DNA of 64,000 nt, taken from Alternaria dauci. Taxonomy: Eukaryota > Ascomycota > Dothideomycetes > Pleosporales > Pleosporaceae. How positions within the stretch are numbered: position 1 is the stretch's first letter; each line of letters starts with the position of its first letter. A program made the translations under genes and the position numbers. Positions 19,251 to 31,220 of this stretch are shown here, in pieces. The stretch lies in NCBI RefSeq assembly GCF_042100115.1, contig NC_091278.1:992001-1056000 (forward strand), in the 5' to 3' direction. The notes beneath the pieces were generated by a model. It saw nothing but the letters and a program-made list of their open reading frames with translations. It was not told the DNA's origin and searched no databases.

Positions 19251-20093
19251 GTTGACTACGTGTGTTGGAGTAGTCGCGGAGGTCTACCGAAAAAGGTGAT
19301 GTACAAGGAAGAGGTAGTTGTCAGGGAGAATAGAGTGTATGAATGTACTGTTATAGTTTTCGTGGAAGAAATTGAAAAAGGGTCTATACAGAATTTCTAG
19401 TCGCGTAGGGTGCAAACGCAGCGTTGCCTTGGCAATGAGTGGCGAGCCGTGAGAGCCGCCCGAAAATGAAAGCACATTGTACGTAGAGATAATGTGCTGA
19501 AATTACATGATTGATGAACTCTTACAATAGTAGTTCGTCCATGTTAAGTATTCCTTGTGTGTTTGCTCCGACGGTCTCACGTGGATCTAGAGTGAACGTG
19601 ACGGCAATGGAATGACCGACTGGTATCTGAACACGAGTAACAGTAGCGGAGAAACTACAGGAACAAATTGAAATAAGGAAACAGTCACAAGAACATTAAC
19701 GTTAATGTACAGCGCATGTTGATATTCGAGTGCCGCACCTTAAGAGCCAACCAAACAGCCTCAACGCTAAGTGTATATGTTGAAGATGTCTACCCTGGTT
19801 GATTCAGATCTCTCGTTGAGCAGAAGACGTGTTGGGCATCTCCTTGACAAAGTAATCCGAGAAGATGCGAAGTCAGAGAGTCCTGTACTCCGCCGCCTGG
19901 TCTATTCCTGTGCGCCTTCTAGACCACAATCTTCAGGTGCAGCTTCTTCTACCAGTCCTATGCGCGCAAGAGCCTTTCTCTTTCAGGGTTAATAGCTTGC
20001 TGTAGTTGCATTATGGAGACGACTATAGTGCTAGAGATTGCACGAATAGTTTTACCATATAGGGTGTCTCTTGTCTTCTGCTTGCGCCGCTAT
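19251..20093. other. Intergenic region between the paralogues
   Basis: About 0.84 kb between the start of paralogue 1 and the end of paralogue 2. A 73-codon plus-strand ORF at 19771-19992 and a 63-codon minus-strand ORF are not convincing. The region is somewhat AT-rich. Confidence 0.35.
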
Positions 20094-21599
20094 CTACGCT
20101 GCCTTGCACCATCTTGCAAACCATGCCCCGAACCAATTCCAAAAGTTAGGTAAATTTCCCAATTTTCCTGCTTCGGATTGTGCGAGCACTGCTGAAAGCC
20201 TCATTCTCTGGAGAATATCAGCGTGTTCCTTTACCAAGCTCCCCTTCTTCTGAAACCTCGTGTCATATGGTATCATGACCACATTCAGCATATCGACGTA
20301 AGCGCCTGCCGGCGGGCTATATTCGCTGGAACCCTCGACCCGGAGCATTCTCCTAAAAAACAATTCCTGGCCCCAATCCAAAGAGGTAGGATTGCGCGAT
20401 GATTCGGTACCGACAAGAGCGCTTCGGCTTTTGACAGAAGTACTTTTCCGGAGTAGGCCATTTCCATTGGACGTAGAAATGATGAGGCCCAGCATGCAGT
20501 CTTCCAGCCTTTCCACAACGAGGAGCGGATATGATTTAGCGCAGATGTAGCCAAACTCGGTGTGAATGTCGGACGAAGACTCGCTTAGAGATGGGCGTAG
20601 AACGGGGAACCAGCCGATGTCGCCAACAACAAATTCCTTTTGCTCCACGCTCTTAACGTTGGCGTATTGCTTTTGTGGTGCGCATAGTGCAATGGTAGAG
20701 AGCGTACTGTCCACTTTGACGATCGCAGTCGTGCTTCTGGGCACAGTCGCTACCACATTTGAATCCACACTGGCCTGGGGATCTTTCGCGGCGGCCTTAA
20801 CGGCAGAAGGTATATCTGCGACTTTGACCTGAGCAGTGTTGACTATAATGGGTGCGGAGGTAGGTGTAGTAGGTGCAGTGGTGACTGTGGCCGGGGTGGA
20901 TATGAGAGGAGTCGTAACAGTCGTGGGTGCAGATATAAGAGCAGCAGTAATGGTTGTGAGTGCAGACGAAGAAGACCATCTACCAATCCCAGGTACCTCG
21001 ATGTCACTCTTCGCGGCAAGATTTGCCGCTTCCATCGCTGCCCATACTTTCCGATTCTGTTGGATCATCCATGAATCATGCTCTCGGATCTTGTCTTCAT
21101 GCTCTTCGATAATCTTCTCCAAGTCCTGTATCTCGCTCTCATCCCCCATTGTATCCGTTGTGTCGTTAGGTCCGTTGTGCGCTTGTCCCCTTGCGTTTCT
21201 GATGTTCTGGAGCTTTTGTTTAAAGCCAGCGCGATTGGTCTTGAGTTGGACGAGTGAGAGGTGGAGAGTCGTAACCTCCTTCAAAGCCTTCGCTTCGGCA
21301 GATGCGACTTGTAGTAATTCCGCAACCGAGATTATCGGAGCACGAGACTCTGTAGCCAGACGTTCGGCGTGAACCATTCTCACGATTTTCTCATTCCGTT
21401 TTTCATGGAATTTGAGCTTCGTCTGCCAATACTGATATATGGACTTAAGGATTGACATACACTCGTCGTCGATCGTGTCGCCTAGTCGCGCGATCGCCTG
21501 TCCGTATCCTGTGACTTTGCTGATCCGCGTATTGATCGTGGACTCCAGCTCCGGGTTCCTCGGCTCCGACGGCATCGCGTTCGTTGAAGGTCCTGACAT
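20094..21599 (-). CDS. Fungal protein with unrecognised C-terminal domain, paralogue 2
   Basis: A single-exon protein of 501 residues. Residues 20-190 are helical and likely coiled coil (RGFKQ-like basic helix, then EIQDLEKIIEEHEDKIREHD). Residues 213-255 are a T/P/A/I-rich linker of degenerate repeats (LISAPTTVTT, LISTPATVTT). The domain at 325-471 matches paralogue 1: VGDIGW, EDCMLGLIISTS, AGAYVDML, TRFQKKGSL and RMRLSAV. An extra C-terminal segment has many aromatics (NFWNWFGAWFARWCKAA) and may be an amphipathic membrane-binding or packing helix. Function unknown. Clear ATG start, MSGPSTNAMPS. Confidence 0.75.
   Translation of the reverse strand: MSGPSTNAMPSEPRNPELESTINTRISKVTGYGQAIARLGDTIDDECMSILKSIYQYWQTKLKFHEKRNEKIVRMVHAERLATESRAPIISVAELLQVASAEAKALKEVTTLHLSLVQLKTNRAGFKQKLQNIRNARGQAHNGPNDTTDTMGDESEIQDLEKIIEEHEDKIREHDSWMIQQNRKVWAAMEAANLAAKSDIEVPGIGRWSSSSALTTITAALISAPTTVTTPLISTPATVTTAPTTPTSAPIIVNTAQVKVADIPSAVKAAAKDPQASVDSNVVATVPRSTTAIVKVDSTLSTIALCAPQKQYANVKSVEQKEFVVGDIGWFPVLRPSLSESSSDIHTEFGYICAKSYPLLVVERLEDCMLGLIISTSNGNGLLRKSTSVKSRSALVGTESSRNPTSLDWGQELFFRRMLRVEGSSEYSPPAGAYVDMLNVVMIPYDTRFQKKGSLVKEHADILQRMRLSAVLAQSEAGKLGNLPNFWNWFGAWFARWCKAA
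20800..20966 (-). repeat. Degenerate T/P-rich coding repeats
   Basis: Repeated ten-residue-like units (ISAPTTVTTP, ISTPATVTTA) form a linker in paralogue 2. Matching degenerate repeats appear at DNA level as GTAGTAGGTG/GTAACAGTCG-type units. Boundaries are approximate. Confidence 0.55.
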
Positions 21600-22057
21600 A
21601 CTGCTGTGGAAGTCAGGGATACTTTGTGTAGTGATGTTGTTGCAAGAGCTTCTGCTCTCAGGTAATTTCGACGCTTTGTTGGTGGATGTGAAGAGGATAT
21701 AATGCGACTGTAAGCCCGTAGGACTCTATGAGGATGTTGGCGCTATAACCCGAAGTAAGAAATTAGAAAATCGCTACTCAGTGTGCGTGAATATATACAT
21801 GCAAACGCTCTCTTCGCTTCTTTAAGCCGCCTTCACCTCCGCGATAGGTCGCCGCAACTCCACCGCTTTGTGACGCGCACATATCGAAAGTAGGATGACA
21901 AGATATCTGTAAATGAAAGAAGTCCGGGCCTCGACAGCTCCGCCATACTGTCCATGGCAGTATGACTAGGTATGTTAGCCCCTCCCAAATAATCGCTAGT
22001 CTCACTCTCACCCAGCTTCCCTCTTCCCCCAATCCTTCTCCACACCCACACCCACAC
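21600..22057. other. Intergenic region
   Basis: Between paralogue 2 and the thioredoxin 3' end. ORFs here are antisense or downstream shadows. Nothing supportable. Confidence 0.35.
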
Positions 22058-22387
22058 CTACAAACACCCCTCAATCGCCTTCCTAATCTCCTTCGGCCTC
22101 GCCCCTGTGACCCCCTCCATAATATCCCCATCCTTAAACACACTAAACGTCGGCATAGACCTGACCCCCAACTCCTGCGCAATATCCTCACATTCCTCAA
22201 CATCATACGTGTAAAACTTGACATTGGGGTACTCAGCCACCATTTTGGCGACTTCAGGCGCGATGATGTGGCAGTTTTTGCACCATGTTGCTGTGCCTTC
22301 GAGGATGGTGACGCCTTCGTACATTACGGCGCGGAGATAGTCGGCTTTGGAGTGGAGGGTGGGTATTTCTGGGTGGTCTGAGGGCAT
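22058..22387 (-). CDS. Thioredoxin-like protein with WCKNC active site
   Basis: A single-exon 109-residue thioredoxin fold. The active site is WCKNC (classical thioredoxin has WCGPC), followed by the helix HIIAPEVAKMVAEYP, the strand VKFYTYDVEE, the cis-proline loop RSMPTFSVFKDG and the end AIEGCL. The ATG at 22387 (ACCACCATGCCC) is preferred over one eight codons upstream because of its context. The KN pair in the CxxC should change redox potential relative to classical thioredoxins (family knowledge). No signal peptide, so likely cytosolic. Confidence 0.9.
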   Translation of the reverse strand: MPSDHPEIPTLHSKADYLRAVMYEGVTILEGTATWCKNCHIIAPEVAKMVAEYPNVKFYTYDVEECEDIAQELGVRSMPTFSVFKDGDIMEGVTGARPKEIRKAIEGCL

Positions 22388-22788
22388 GGTGGTAGATATG
22401 TGGCTGTGCAAGGTATTAATGAGTGATTCTGTGATGGTTGCCTTTCTTTGTGAAGTTACTTTGAGGTTGGGGAGGTTAGATGACTGGGGTCGGGATGGAG
22501 AGGAGACAAGAGAGTTGATGACGTCATCGCTTGGAGCTACTAGACCAACACGATGGATGTATTATTAACACGGCCTCTGCTTAAGACTTTTCTTAATTCC
22601 TACAAAGTCGCAGTGGAAATCGTGTCCGAAATCACATACGAATAGAATGACTTGGCTACACAAACTTTCATTGACACGTCGCGTGTCAAGCATTTGCTCA
22701 AAGGAAGTCAAAAAGTGTTAAACGACATTACATTCATCTCACATGGTATCATAATCTCACTATCCTCTTCCTTCCATTCCAACAGCCC
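22388..22788. other. Intergenic region
   Basis: Between thioredoxin and con-6. No gene seen. Confidence 0.35.
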
Positions 22789-23082
22789 TTACTCGCCCTT
22801 GCCCTGCTTTCCGTAAAAAGCATCCTCACCACCGAGCGCCTTGAGCGCCTCAGCAGACTTCTTTTTAGACTCTTCACTGGTGTCTAGTCACGCGTTAGTC
22901 TTCCTTTTCTATAGTAAAACCACCAGATATTAATAAAGCAGGAACATACTGGGGTTGCTCAAGTTGGCCTTGTGTCCCGAAGCCTTATTGCTAATGTCCT
23001 CGGTGGTGTTATTGATATTCTGGTCTGCCTCGCTGAGACCGGGAGCGGTGATGCCCTGGTGTGAGATCCCTTGTGCAGACAT
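22789..23082 (-). CDS. con-6: Conidiation protein 6 (Con-6) homologue
   Basis: Two exons (23082-22950 and 22883-22789) join to 75 residues. The product begins MSAQGISHQGITAPGLSEAD and carries the Con-6 signature GHKANLSNPNTSEESKKKS followed by ALKALGGEDAF. The intron begins GTATGT, has branch GTGACTAG-like bases and ends CTAG. Con-6 proteins are small, hydrophilic, induced in conidiation and desiccation, and have no known enzyme activity. Only one clear copy of the NPxxSEE unit is present. The gene is too short and split to be seen as one ORF. Confidence 0.88.
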
Positions 23083-23735
23083 GTCGATTCGAAAGAGATA
23101 TGCAGTTTAATTTTACAGACGGCGAAGAGGCGGAGAAGATTTGTATAGCTTCGTTCGATGAGTATATGATGTTATACAATCCCAACTCAAGACCAGCTTT
23201 ATATACCCTCGTCCTACAAATCCGGCCCCATGCACCTCCACATTACGTCGTTTGCGACGATGACACTTGAACAACGATGTCATACTTGTCTTGGCACGAA
23301 TATACCTGCTCCACCCAGTCCAGGTACAGTCGGCACCTACACAGGAACCAGTATGCGCTAAAGGAGCCGAGACCCGAACACGTGTAGTTTGTTGTCTCAT
23401 CGCATCAAGGCACGCGTAGTTTCAGGAATCTGCGGAAACTGGTTGTTGAGTGTTTGTGTTCCGCGCTCAAGCCTCTCGTAACGTTGTGACCGCATGTGGT
23501 GTGGTCGATCATCGTAGTGGTGGTCGGGAAACTCGGCTCCATCGGCCCTTTTGATATCGAGGCCTGGCGAATGACAACTAGGCTGGCCAACCAAACACAC
23601 AAACATGAAAACGATTTGGGAAAAGAGTTTTCTTCCGCTGTCAAGACAAACCGAGAGGAAGAGATGTGTGTTACACCATCGCTCTATCAACTTCAAGTTA
23701 CGCTTCCCCGCACTACGCGTATGCTCTATCTTACC
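23083..23735. other. Intergenic region
   Basis: Between con-6 and the UGGT 3' end. It should hold the con-6 promoter. Small ORFs on both strands (69-99 codons) have no recognisable features. Confidence 0.35.
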
Positions 23736-26700
23736 CTACAACTCACTATGCTCAATCTCAGCATCCTTCTCCTTCTTTTCCCTCTTTTGCTCCTCCTCCT
23801 GCACATCAACCACCTTCTTCATCTCCTCCCCCTTGACCCTCCTCGCCAACGCCGCAATCTCCTCATCATACACATTCCACTCCGGAACCTGCCGTCTCGC
23901 CCGATCCAACTTGGGCTCTTTGGTCTGCGGGTTATTGCACAGATCAATAGTCTTTGCCTTGGCCAGATCCTCGTCGCTGCACCACGTCTCGCACCACAGC
24001 CATTCTTGAGGTAAGCTGTGGATGGGCAGATTGAACTGCATGTTATTTGGTAAATCCTGGTCCAGGTTGGAGAGCGAGTTGGGGTCGGCGGAGAGGGAGT
24101 GGTATTGCTGACGCAGTCTGTCACCGGCGGCTAGCTGGCGGAAGCGGTTGAGATCTACAACGTAAAGCGCGGAGATGTGGTAAGGTCGGCCGCGCAAGAA
24201 GTTCGCCCAGTAGCCTGTCTTCCAGAAGCGGAAGCCCTCCATCTCTGTGCGTGAGTCGCCCATGGGTGTAAAGCCGTAGGGTGCGCCTTCGAGATCGTGC
24301 TGCACTAGTTCATACATGTCGGTCCGGACGATCTGGTCTGCATCGACGAAAATGACCTTTTCGAGATCCAAGGGAAATAAGACATCCAGGAAGAGGATCT
24401 TGTAGCCCCAGATCTCGCGTTGCTTCTCGGTTTGTCCGCGGAGCCAATGGGGCCACTTGTATGTGACCATCTCGTATTCGAATCCGTACTCAGCAGCCAT
24501 GTGCGGGAGGAAGGACTTGAAGCTCGGCGATAGGAACTGCTCGATGAACCAAAACTTGACAGTGTGGTTCGTGTGCTTCATAACAGACACCATCATAATG
24601 TTGAGCATGCGCTCATACAGGTGGCCTGACGCGACCGAGAAAATGTTGATGTCTGCCTGAGTGCCCTTCTTTGTTGCCTTGCCTCCAGAGAACAACTCGG
24701 CGCCCTTTTGCAGGACCTTCTCAGAGTCGAAGTTGAGGCCCATCTTGCCAAGGAACTTGTTGACCTTCTGCGCGCTCTTTCCGACCAGCTCAGAAGCTAG
24801 GGATTCCTCGGGAGCCAGTACATCGGTGTCTTCCTGGCCTGGCTTGCGTGAGAGTCGAGGAAAGATTGTTGCTCCCTGGAAGCTCATAAGCGCAATCTCA
24901 GTGGTTTCATCACCAGGCTGAGGAGCCCAGCTGATGGGACCTGCACTATCAAGGTTGAAAACTTCTTGAGAGCGACCACTCTTGAGCTTAATGTTATAGA
25001 ATCCAGGGCTGGCCTTGAACTGAAAGTAGCCAAGGTTGGCCATGATGATGGTATCGGCGAAGTGGGGGTCTCGCTCAGTGGCAAGGACAACCTCAGCACC
25101 ACGCGGCGGCTGTCCGCCATTCGTGGTGTCGCGGGAATGGCCCTCGATGAGAATGCTCTCCAATCCGTAGATGGCGTCAATGTTGGTACCAGCAGGGATC
25201 GTGCTAAGCTTTATGTTGTCGAGGTCATGTATAGACTCTTCAGGAGCGACTAGCCATGATGGTGGCACATCCATACCGAGGTTCAGCAAGGCTTCCTTTG
25301 GGATACCGCTAAAGTGAGCTCCTAGTTGGACGACGGATCCACCACGAGTGAATTGTGGACGGGCTTCGAGAACGTATCTGTAGAAACGCTTGACAGGAAG
25401 TTCCTGCAGCATCGGCTTGGGGTTCAAGAAAAGCTTAAGGTGTACGCCGTTCATGTCGCTGAGTACCTTGAGAATGGGTACCCACTTTTGTGCTTGTTCA
25501 GTGGCTGGATCTATGGAAGCCACAATCTGGAAAACAGCTTTGTCTTCGTCACCCCTGACGATAGCGGTGTGCTTGGCAGTCCAATTATTGTATGTGGTCA
25601 TCCTCAAAGTGGACGCAGTCTCGAATATGCCCTCTGGAACGTCTGATACGGTGGAGAGGGCAACAAGCGATTGTATCTTTGCAACATCTAGAGGAGATCC
25701 AATCTTGTCCATGAGTTGAAGATCGGTAAGCGCTTTGTTCAATGGCTCAATGCGCTTAGTCGTCTCATAAGTGACAAAAGTCTCCATGTCATCCTGTGTG
25801 AATGTGTAGTCTTCTGGGATAGGTCCAACATAACGGCCATTGAGAAGTAAGCCGTTCTGTCCTGGCTTCAGACCGAGAGCGTCGTAGATTGGCTCAGCAA
25901 CCTTCCAGAATGAGGTTGACTTGGCTGGAGTTGGTCCATAGTTGGCGTCTTTGCCCAAAAGTTCAGACAAGGCTTCGCTGGTGAGCTTGCGGCCGGATTT
26001 GATGTATGCTTCCAACAGATCTTCTGAGGCATTTGACTGCTCCGCACCAGCTTTCGGGTTGTGTATGAGGACGGCCTCGACGTTCGGATTGGCCTCACGG
26101 AAATCTGCCAGAACTTTAAGAAGCGTAAACCCAACCTCCGAGTCGAAGTCCGCTACTAGCGTGATATGAATCCAGTCACTCTTGCTAGTAGACTCTGATG
26201 CATGGATTCGCGGCATCTTGCTGTAAGCCCCGCCATGGAGCTCCTCAAACTCCGCCATGTTTATAAGCGTGATGTTCTTCTCATTCTCCGGGATGACCAG
26301 AGGGTTTCGCTTAGCAGCGGCCTGGAACAAGAAGTGTTGCGGAACCCAACTGTCGTCATTAAAGACGCCGTTGAAGACGGCCTGTTGAATCTGACGCAGA
26401 TCCATACCGATTCTCTGGCTGAGTGCTTGGAGCCATCCATCGGTCGCTGGAATGGGAACACCGTTGACAAAGATGGGAGCTTTCGGGCCATCTGCTGCTA
26501 GACGCTTCAGGTACTGTTTGGCGCCTGTGATACGTTGCTCCAAAGCTTCAGATTTCAAGACATCGTCGAATGTTAGCGCTTCTTTCCCTTCAAGGAGGGT
26601 GGTTCTCTTGACTGTCGTGTCAAAGACAGCTTTGTCGGGTTTCGCCGCTGACTGCTCTTGAGGTCAGTATGAACTACGTGTATACTCATACAGACCAGAA

Positions 26701-28440
26701 CTCACCACTTGTAGGTATTCAATCACAGCAGGCAGTCCGTATGCGTCCTGCAAATGATAGACTAGCTTAGCCTGCTCTAGAGCCCCCGATGTGGCGGTCT
26801 GAGGAACGAGACCCCAGCGTAGGGGAATGCCACGCCTGATCAGACTCATGATGGTTTCTAGAATAGTCGACACATCTTCGGTAGAGGTAAGGTCAACAGA
26901 GACGATGGCGTTGTGAATGTCTCTCCGGCAAGATGGAAGCTGACCAGGGTAGGTTCTTTGAAGTAGCTGCAATCACAATTAGCCCAGAACAATCGAGTTA
27001 ATAATTGCACTGACAGCTCTGAGTTCACTTGGCCATCCCTCGTACATAGGGTCGTTTTCGATGTCGTTCAGCCATAATATGACGTTGCCTCCTTCAGTAG
27101 TATCTCTGAAGTCATAACGTTGAGGCTCGTCTTCCGTCTGGCTCTCGGCGATAGAAGTATGCGATAGCAGAGATACGACCTCAGAACCGCTTAGGCCCTG
27201 ACTGCGTATCCCGTTGATCAACTTTCGCTCGCGTCGCAAATGTGCCAACAGCGAATACGGGTTCACGTCGCGAGCGGGGATCTGTACGCCGTTGATCCAT
27301 ATGACGTTGTACCCAGCAGGAAGTAGTTGGTTGCGATTCGCCAAGTGTTCCTCGACAAACTCATCCGACGCGTTGTGAGCTGCGATGATGGATGAGTACT
27401 TTGGAAAGTCCTGCACAAGCTTCATGAGGGTGTCCATTGGCTGTTCGCTTTGGGTCACAAAGTCGGCAGCTTTCAAGGCGAGTTCGGATACCTCGTCCTT
27501 GGACAAGGGCTTAAGGTCCGCGACATCTTCGTCGTCGTCCAAGCCAGTGCCTATCGGCTTCTGAGTATCGCTCTTCTGTCCCTGCTCAGCCTGCCTGTCG
27601 TCTATGACGATGTAGTCTGTCCGCTTGAGCTGCAGCTCGACACCGTATCCGTTGACTATCAGCGGTGTTGTTGGCGCGCCGGACGAAGGCTTATGCCGGA
27701 CACGGTACGAGGTCTTTCCTTCCTTGGCCGTTCTGCTCAGTGTCTTGTGCCACTTTTTAAATCGCGGCGCAGTTATGTCGGCGTATAGGATGGCAGGCAG
27801 AGCGGAGCTGTTGCCAAGTATGCGATCGAAGGGTAGTTGGTATGTCCTGTCCAGTACTCAGCACCTGTTGATCGAGTAGATCTTCCGTACGTACCGTTCG
27901 CTCTCAATTCCCCCGAAAGACTCCTCTAGATGCACATCGCAATACTGCTTTCCGTGGAACGATGTCCAGATGTCGCATGCCTTTGTCTGTGTTGCCTGTA
28001 ACGACGGCTCCACCGAGGTCTTGTAGAATTGGTAGTGTGCTTCTATCCGTGGCGCAGCCGACTGGACTGACAGGGCGAGTTCGAAAGAGGCAAGAGCCGC
28101 GGGGTCGGTAATGTGTCCGTCGCTCTGAAGGAGGTCTCGGAAGGCTGTATACAGCTCCTGCTGTGTGTTCTTCTCGTCGAAGTAGCCCTCGGATATGCGG
28201 TCGAGGATGGGAAAGTATGCTGTCGCGTTTTCTTCTGCAGCCGTCTCACTGGCAAGTGTTAGATGGAGCTCTGCATCTGCACATACTTGAGGCTTACAGT
28301 AACTCTACTAGATATGGCGCAGGGTTGAAGGAAGCCCGAAGAGCGACATTGACACTTGGGCCCGCATGTGCGCCAATGTGACGGAAGGTGCTGAGCACGA
28401 GGAGAGCTTTCGCACTCAGCATAGAGGCCGGAGCTCGCAT
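23736..28440 (-). CDS. UDP-glucose:glycoprotein glucosyltransferase
   Basis: UGGT senses misfolded glycoproteins in the ER lumen and re-adds glucose to their N-glycans so that calnexin rebinds them. Five exons (28440-28298, 28248-27895, 27846-27015, 26966-26706, 26651-23736) join to 1501 residues. The signal peptide is MRAPASMLSAKALLVLSTF to about GAHA. Thioredoxin-like folding-sensor domains fill the middle. The GT24 catalytic domain starts near residue 1195 (INIFSVASGHLYERML) with the metal motif VDADQ and LDQDLPNNMQ. The protein ends in HSEL, an HDEL-like ER retention signal. All introns are 48-53 nt with consensus ends. Confidence 0.95.
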
Positions 28441-29157
28441 CTTGCCGGGTATGCTCCAAGCTGTGGAGACTTGGTGGTTACGCGTAGCTAGAACGAAAGA
28501 CAATGGTGTTTCGAAAGTTTAACTTCCGATCTCAAGAAGTTGCAACGTGTAGCATAACGCTCAGACAGTGTTGATGGGGTAACAAGGCCTGCGGTCGCCC
28601 GTGAAATATTATCAGCTCAGCACATCAAGTGCTCACAGTGAATATACAAGGGAATGTCCCGCACAAGCGCCAGAACTGCTGCTCCTCTACTTGGTGCTCA
28701 TCGACATCTCCAAGTGTCAGGTACCAGATCCCTGCAGCGGTGGTTGACGCTTACCCGATAAGGAGCGGCTATCTTATCTGTTGGCGGAACCTCTTCGCGA
28801 CGGAAAGCTTCCGCGTCTAGACGCAATACGACCTAGCTACGCTGACGGGGGAACAGTCATCACACTGCTTTACAAGCCAAGGGCCATCCTGCAGCATGAA
28901 TCCCTCTATGTATATACCGTCTTCCACAAATGCTAGTGAGCCAAGTGGAACTAGTCATTTATGGAACCAATCAGCGACCTCACGCCTTGCAAACTGTACC
29001 ATGTAGGGCGTAGGCCATGTCCACAGTGTCATGCTCCATGTCAACCAGTATTTCTCACTAGTAGCGGACTTACCACCTGGGCAGTAAGATAAATAGTATA
29101 CATCTTGACGACGCTCTCAATGTCTGTTTCCGAGTATCCGCCTCTGCCCTTTCCAAC
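28441..29157. other. Divergent intergenic region
   Basis: Promoters of UGGT (minus) and the DHA2-like transporter (plus) must lie in this 0.7 kb. No gene or clear motif was recognised. Confidence 0.35.
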
Positions 29158-30882
29158 ATGTCGCGAACAGCAACGTCAATCGAACTGGTGGGCTACCATG
29201 AGACAACAACCCCAGCCCTCACAGCCAAACCAATTGGCGCAGCCAGGACCAAAAACACGCCGTCTATAGCTGAAGATCTGCGACCCATCAACGAGTCTTC
29301 TGACACCTTTGCTGCCGAACAGCGGAATGGCCCAGGCAAAGGAACCACGGCCATCGTCTTGGTGACGGTCGTGTGTGTCACACTGGTCAGCTCCATGCTG
29401 TCGGGCGTCATGACCGTCACTCTACCCACAGTTGCACGCGAATTGGAGCTGGCACCTAGCGTGCTCTTATGGTACCTATGACGAAGTGATGTCCAATACG
29501 CAAATGCTGACGCGCACCAGGCCCATCTCTATCTACGCACTGACATGTGGCTGCACCCTTCTCCTTCTCGGGTCAGTCGCTGATGTCGTCGGCTCACGAC
29601 CCATGTATCTGACAGGTTGTCTCCTACAGTCGGCATTCACACTAGCATGTGGATTGGCGCAGACAGGAACACAGCTCATTGTCTTTCGCGCCTTTGCAGG
29701 GGTTGCAATTTCCTTTTGCCTCCCCTCAGCTGTGAGTATCATCACTAGTACGTTTCCCGAGGGCAAGAGCAGAAACATTGCATTTGCGTCCATGGGTGGT
29801 GGCCAGCCCATAGGCTTCTCGTTTGGACTCGTACTTGGGGGTATCTTCGCTGATACCATCGGATGGCGCTGGGCGTTTCATGTCAGTGCCATGGCCAATA
29901 CCATCGTCTTTGTCCTTGGTTTGTTTGGACTGCCAAAAGTCGACAACAAGCTGCCGCAGGTCTGGTCCCGCCTGAAGAGCGACATAGACTGGGTGGGCAT
30001 ACTCTTCGGCAGCGCGTCATTGGCACTGCTCTCATACTGCTTTGCGTGAGTGGTGCTGTCTTGTCTCTGAAAACAGAGCCAGAAGCTGACATGTCCAGTC
30101 TGATCTCCGAAGAGACTGCAAAGATTCGGGAGCCTACGACCCTGGGTCTGCTGATCACTGCAGTCGCGCTCATTCCTGCTTTCATCGTCTGGGTTGGCCG
30201 CCAGGAGCGACTGGGCCGGCCCGCCATCATCCCCAATTCGCTGTGGCGCAATCGCATCTTTAGCATCATCTGCATCGGAGTCTTCATTACCTGGGGGACT
30301 TTTAATGCCGTGGAATCATACCACACTCTCTTCTTCCAGAACGTCCAAAAGCTGTCGGCGATCCAAACATCGATCCGATTCCTGCCCGGACCTGTAGCTG
30401 GGGCCCTCGCGAACGTGGTAATGGGCCTCATCGCCCACAGGGTGCGCGCTGACTGGGCGGTGACGGTCGGGGTGTTCTGCACCACTCTTGGCGGACTGCT
30501 CATGTGCGTCATACAGCCGGAGTGGTCCTACTGGAGCTGTGCCTTTCTTTCCATCTTTTTCAACCCCATTGGCGCGGACACGCTGTTCACGGTGTCCAAC
30601 CTCGTGATTACATCAGTGTTTCCGGCTCGGACGCAGGGACTTGCGGGCGGAGTATTTAACACGGTAGCGCAGATTGGAAAAAGCGTGGGGCTCGCGACCA
30701 GCGCAGTCATTGCATCCAGTGTCACGGAGCACTCGGTCTACGTGGAGAAGGAGAGCCCTGCAGCGCTCATGGAGGGGTTCCGGGCGGCCTTCTGGTATCT
30801 GTTTGCGCTGAGCTGTGCCACGGGGCTGCTGTTGGGATGGGGGCTGAGGGGGATCGGGCGGGTGGGAATGAAGCGGGAGTAG
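29158..30882 (+). CDS. MFS transporter, DHA2-like (drug:H+ antiporter type)
   Basis: Three exons (29158-29471, 29521-30045, 30099-30882) join to 540 residues with many hydrophobic segments. After a 65-residue hydrophilic N-terminus, TM1 is AIVLVTVVCVTLVSSML. The loop 2-3 motif is represented by GSVADVVGSRPMYLTG, and the TM5 region has GGGQPIGFSFGLVLGG and GWRWAFHV. The layout is that of fungal DHA2-type efflux pumps (12-14 TM). Introns are 49 and 53 nt; the second joins YCFA to LISEETAKIREP. Substrate cannot be inferred. It is followed on the same strand by the DUF3431 gene. Confidence 0.88.
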
Positions 30883-31220
30883 ACATGACGTGGTGGGAAA
30901 AAGAAAACATGCAGATAGCAAGTGAATTGTGTGCAGTTCCCCTGCCAAGTGTTGCACTGCACGAGAGTGTGGTGGTGTTTCCAGGATGGTGGTGCAGGGC
31001 TAGTGAGACTATGATTGCAAGGATGCGGGTCTCGAGCTCGCCAGTGACGCGCGACTTTGTACGGGCTGCTCCACCGTAAATCGAGGCAGAGCTGACGACG
31101 TTGACGACCCCCCGGGCGCCGCTTGCCTGGCGCGCAATGATCCTCCTCACCACGGCCTCGACCACCTGTCCACAACCATCGATGCGGTGAACGCACAGCC
31201 GTCTGCCCGCCCCCGTCACC
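30883..31220. other. Short intergenic region
   Basis: Between the MFS gene and the DUF3431 gene on the same strand; it must hold the latter's promoter. Minus-strand ORFs of 226-275 codons cover it, but they extend antisense through both neighbours and are treated as shadows. Confidence 0.35.
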
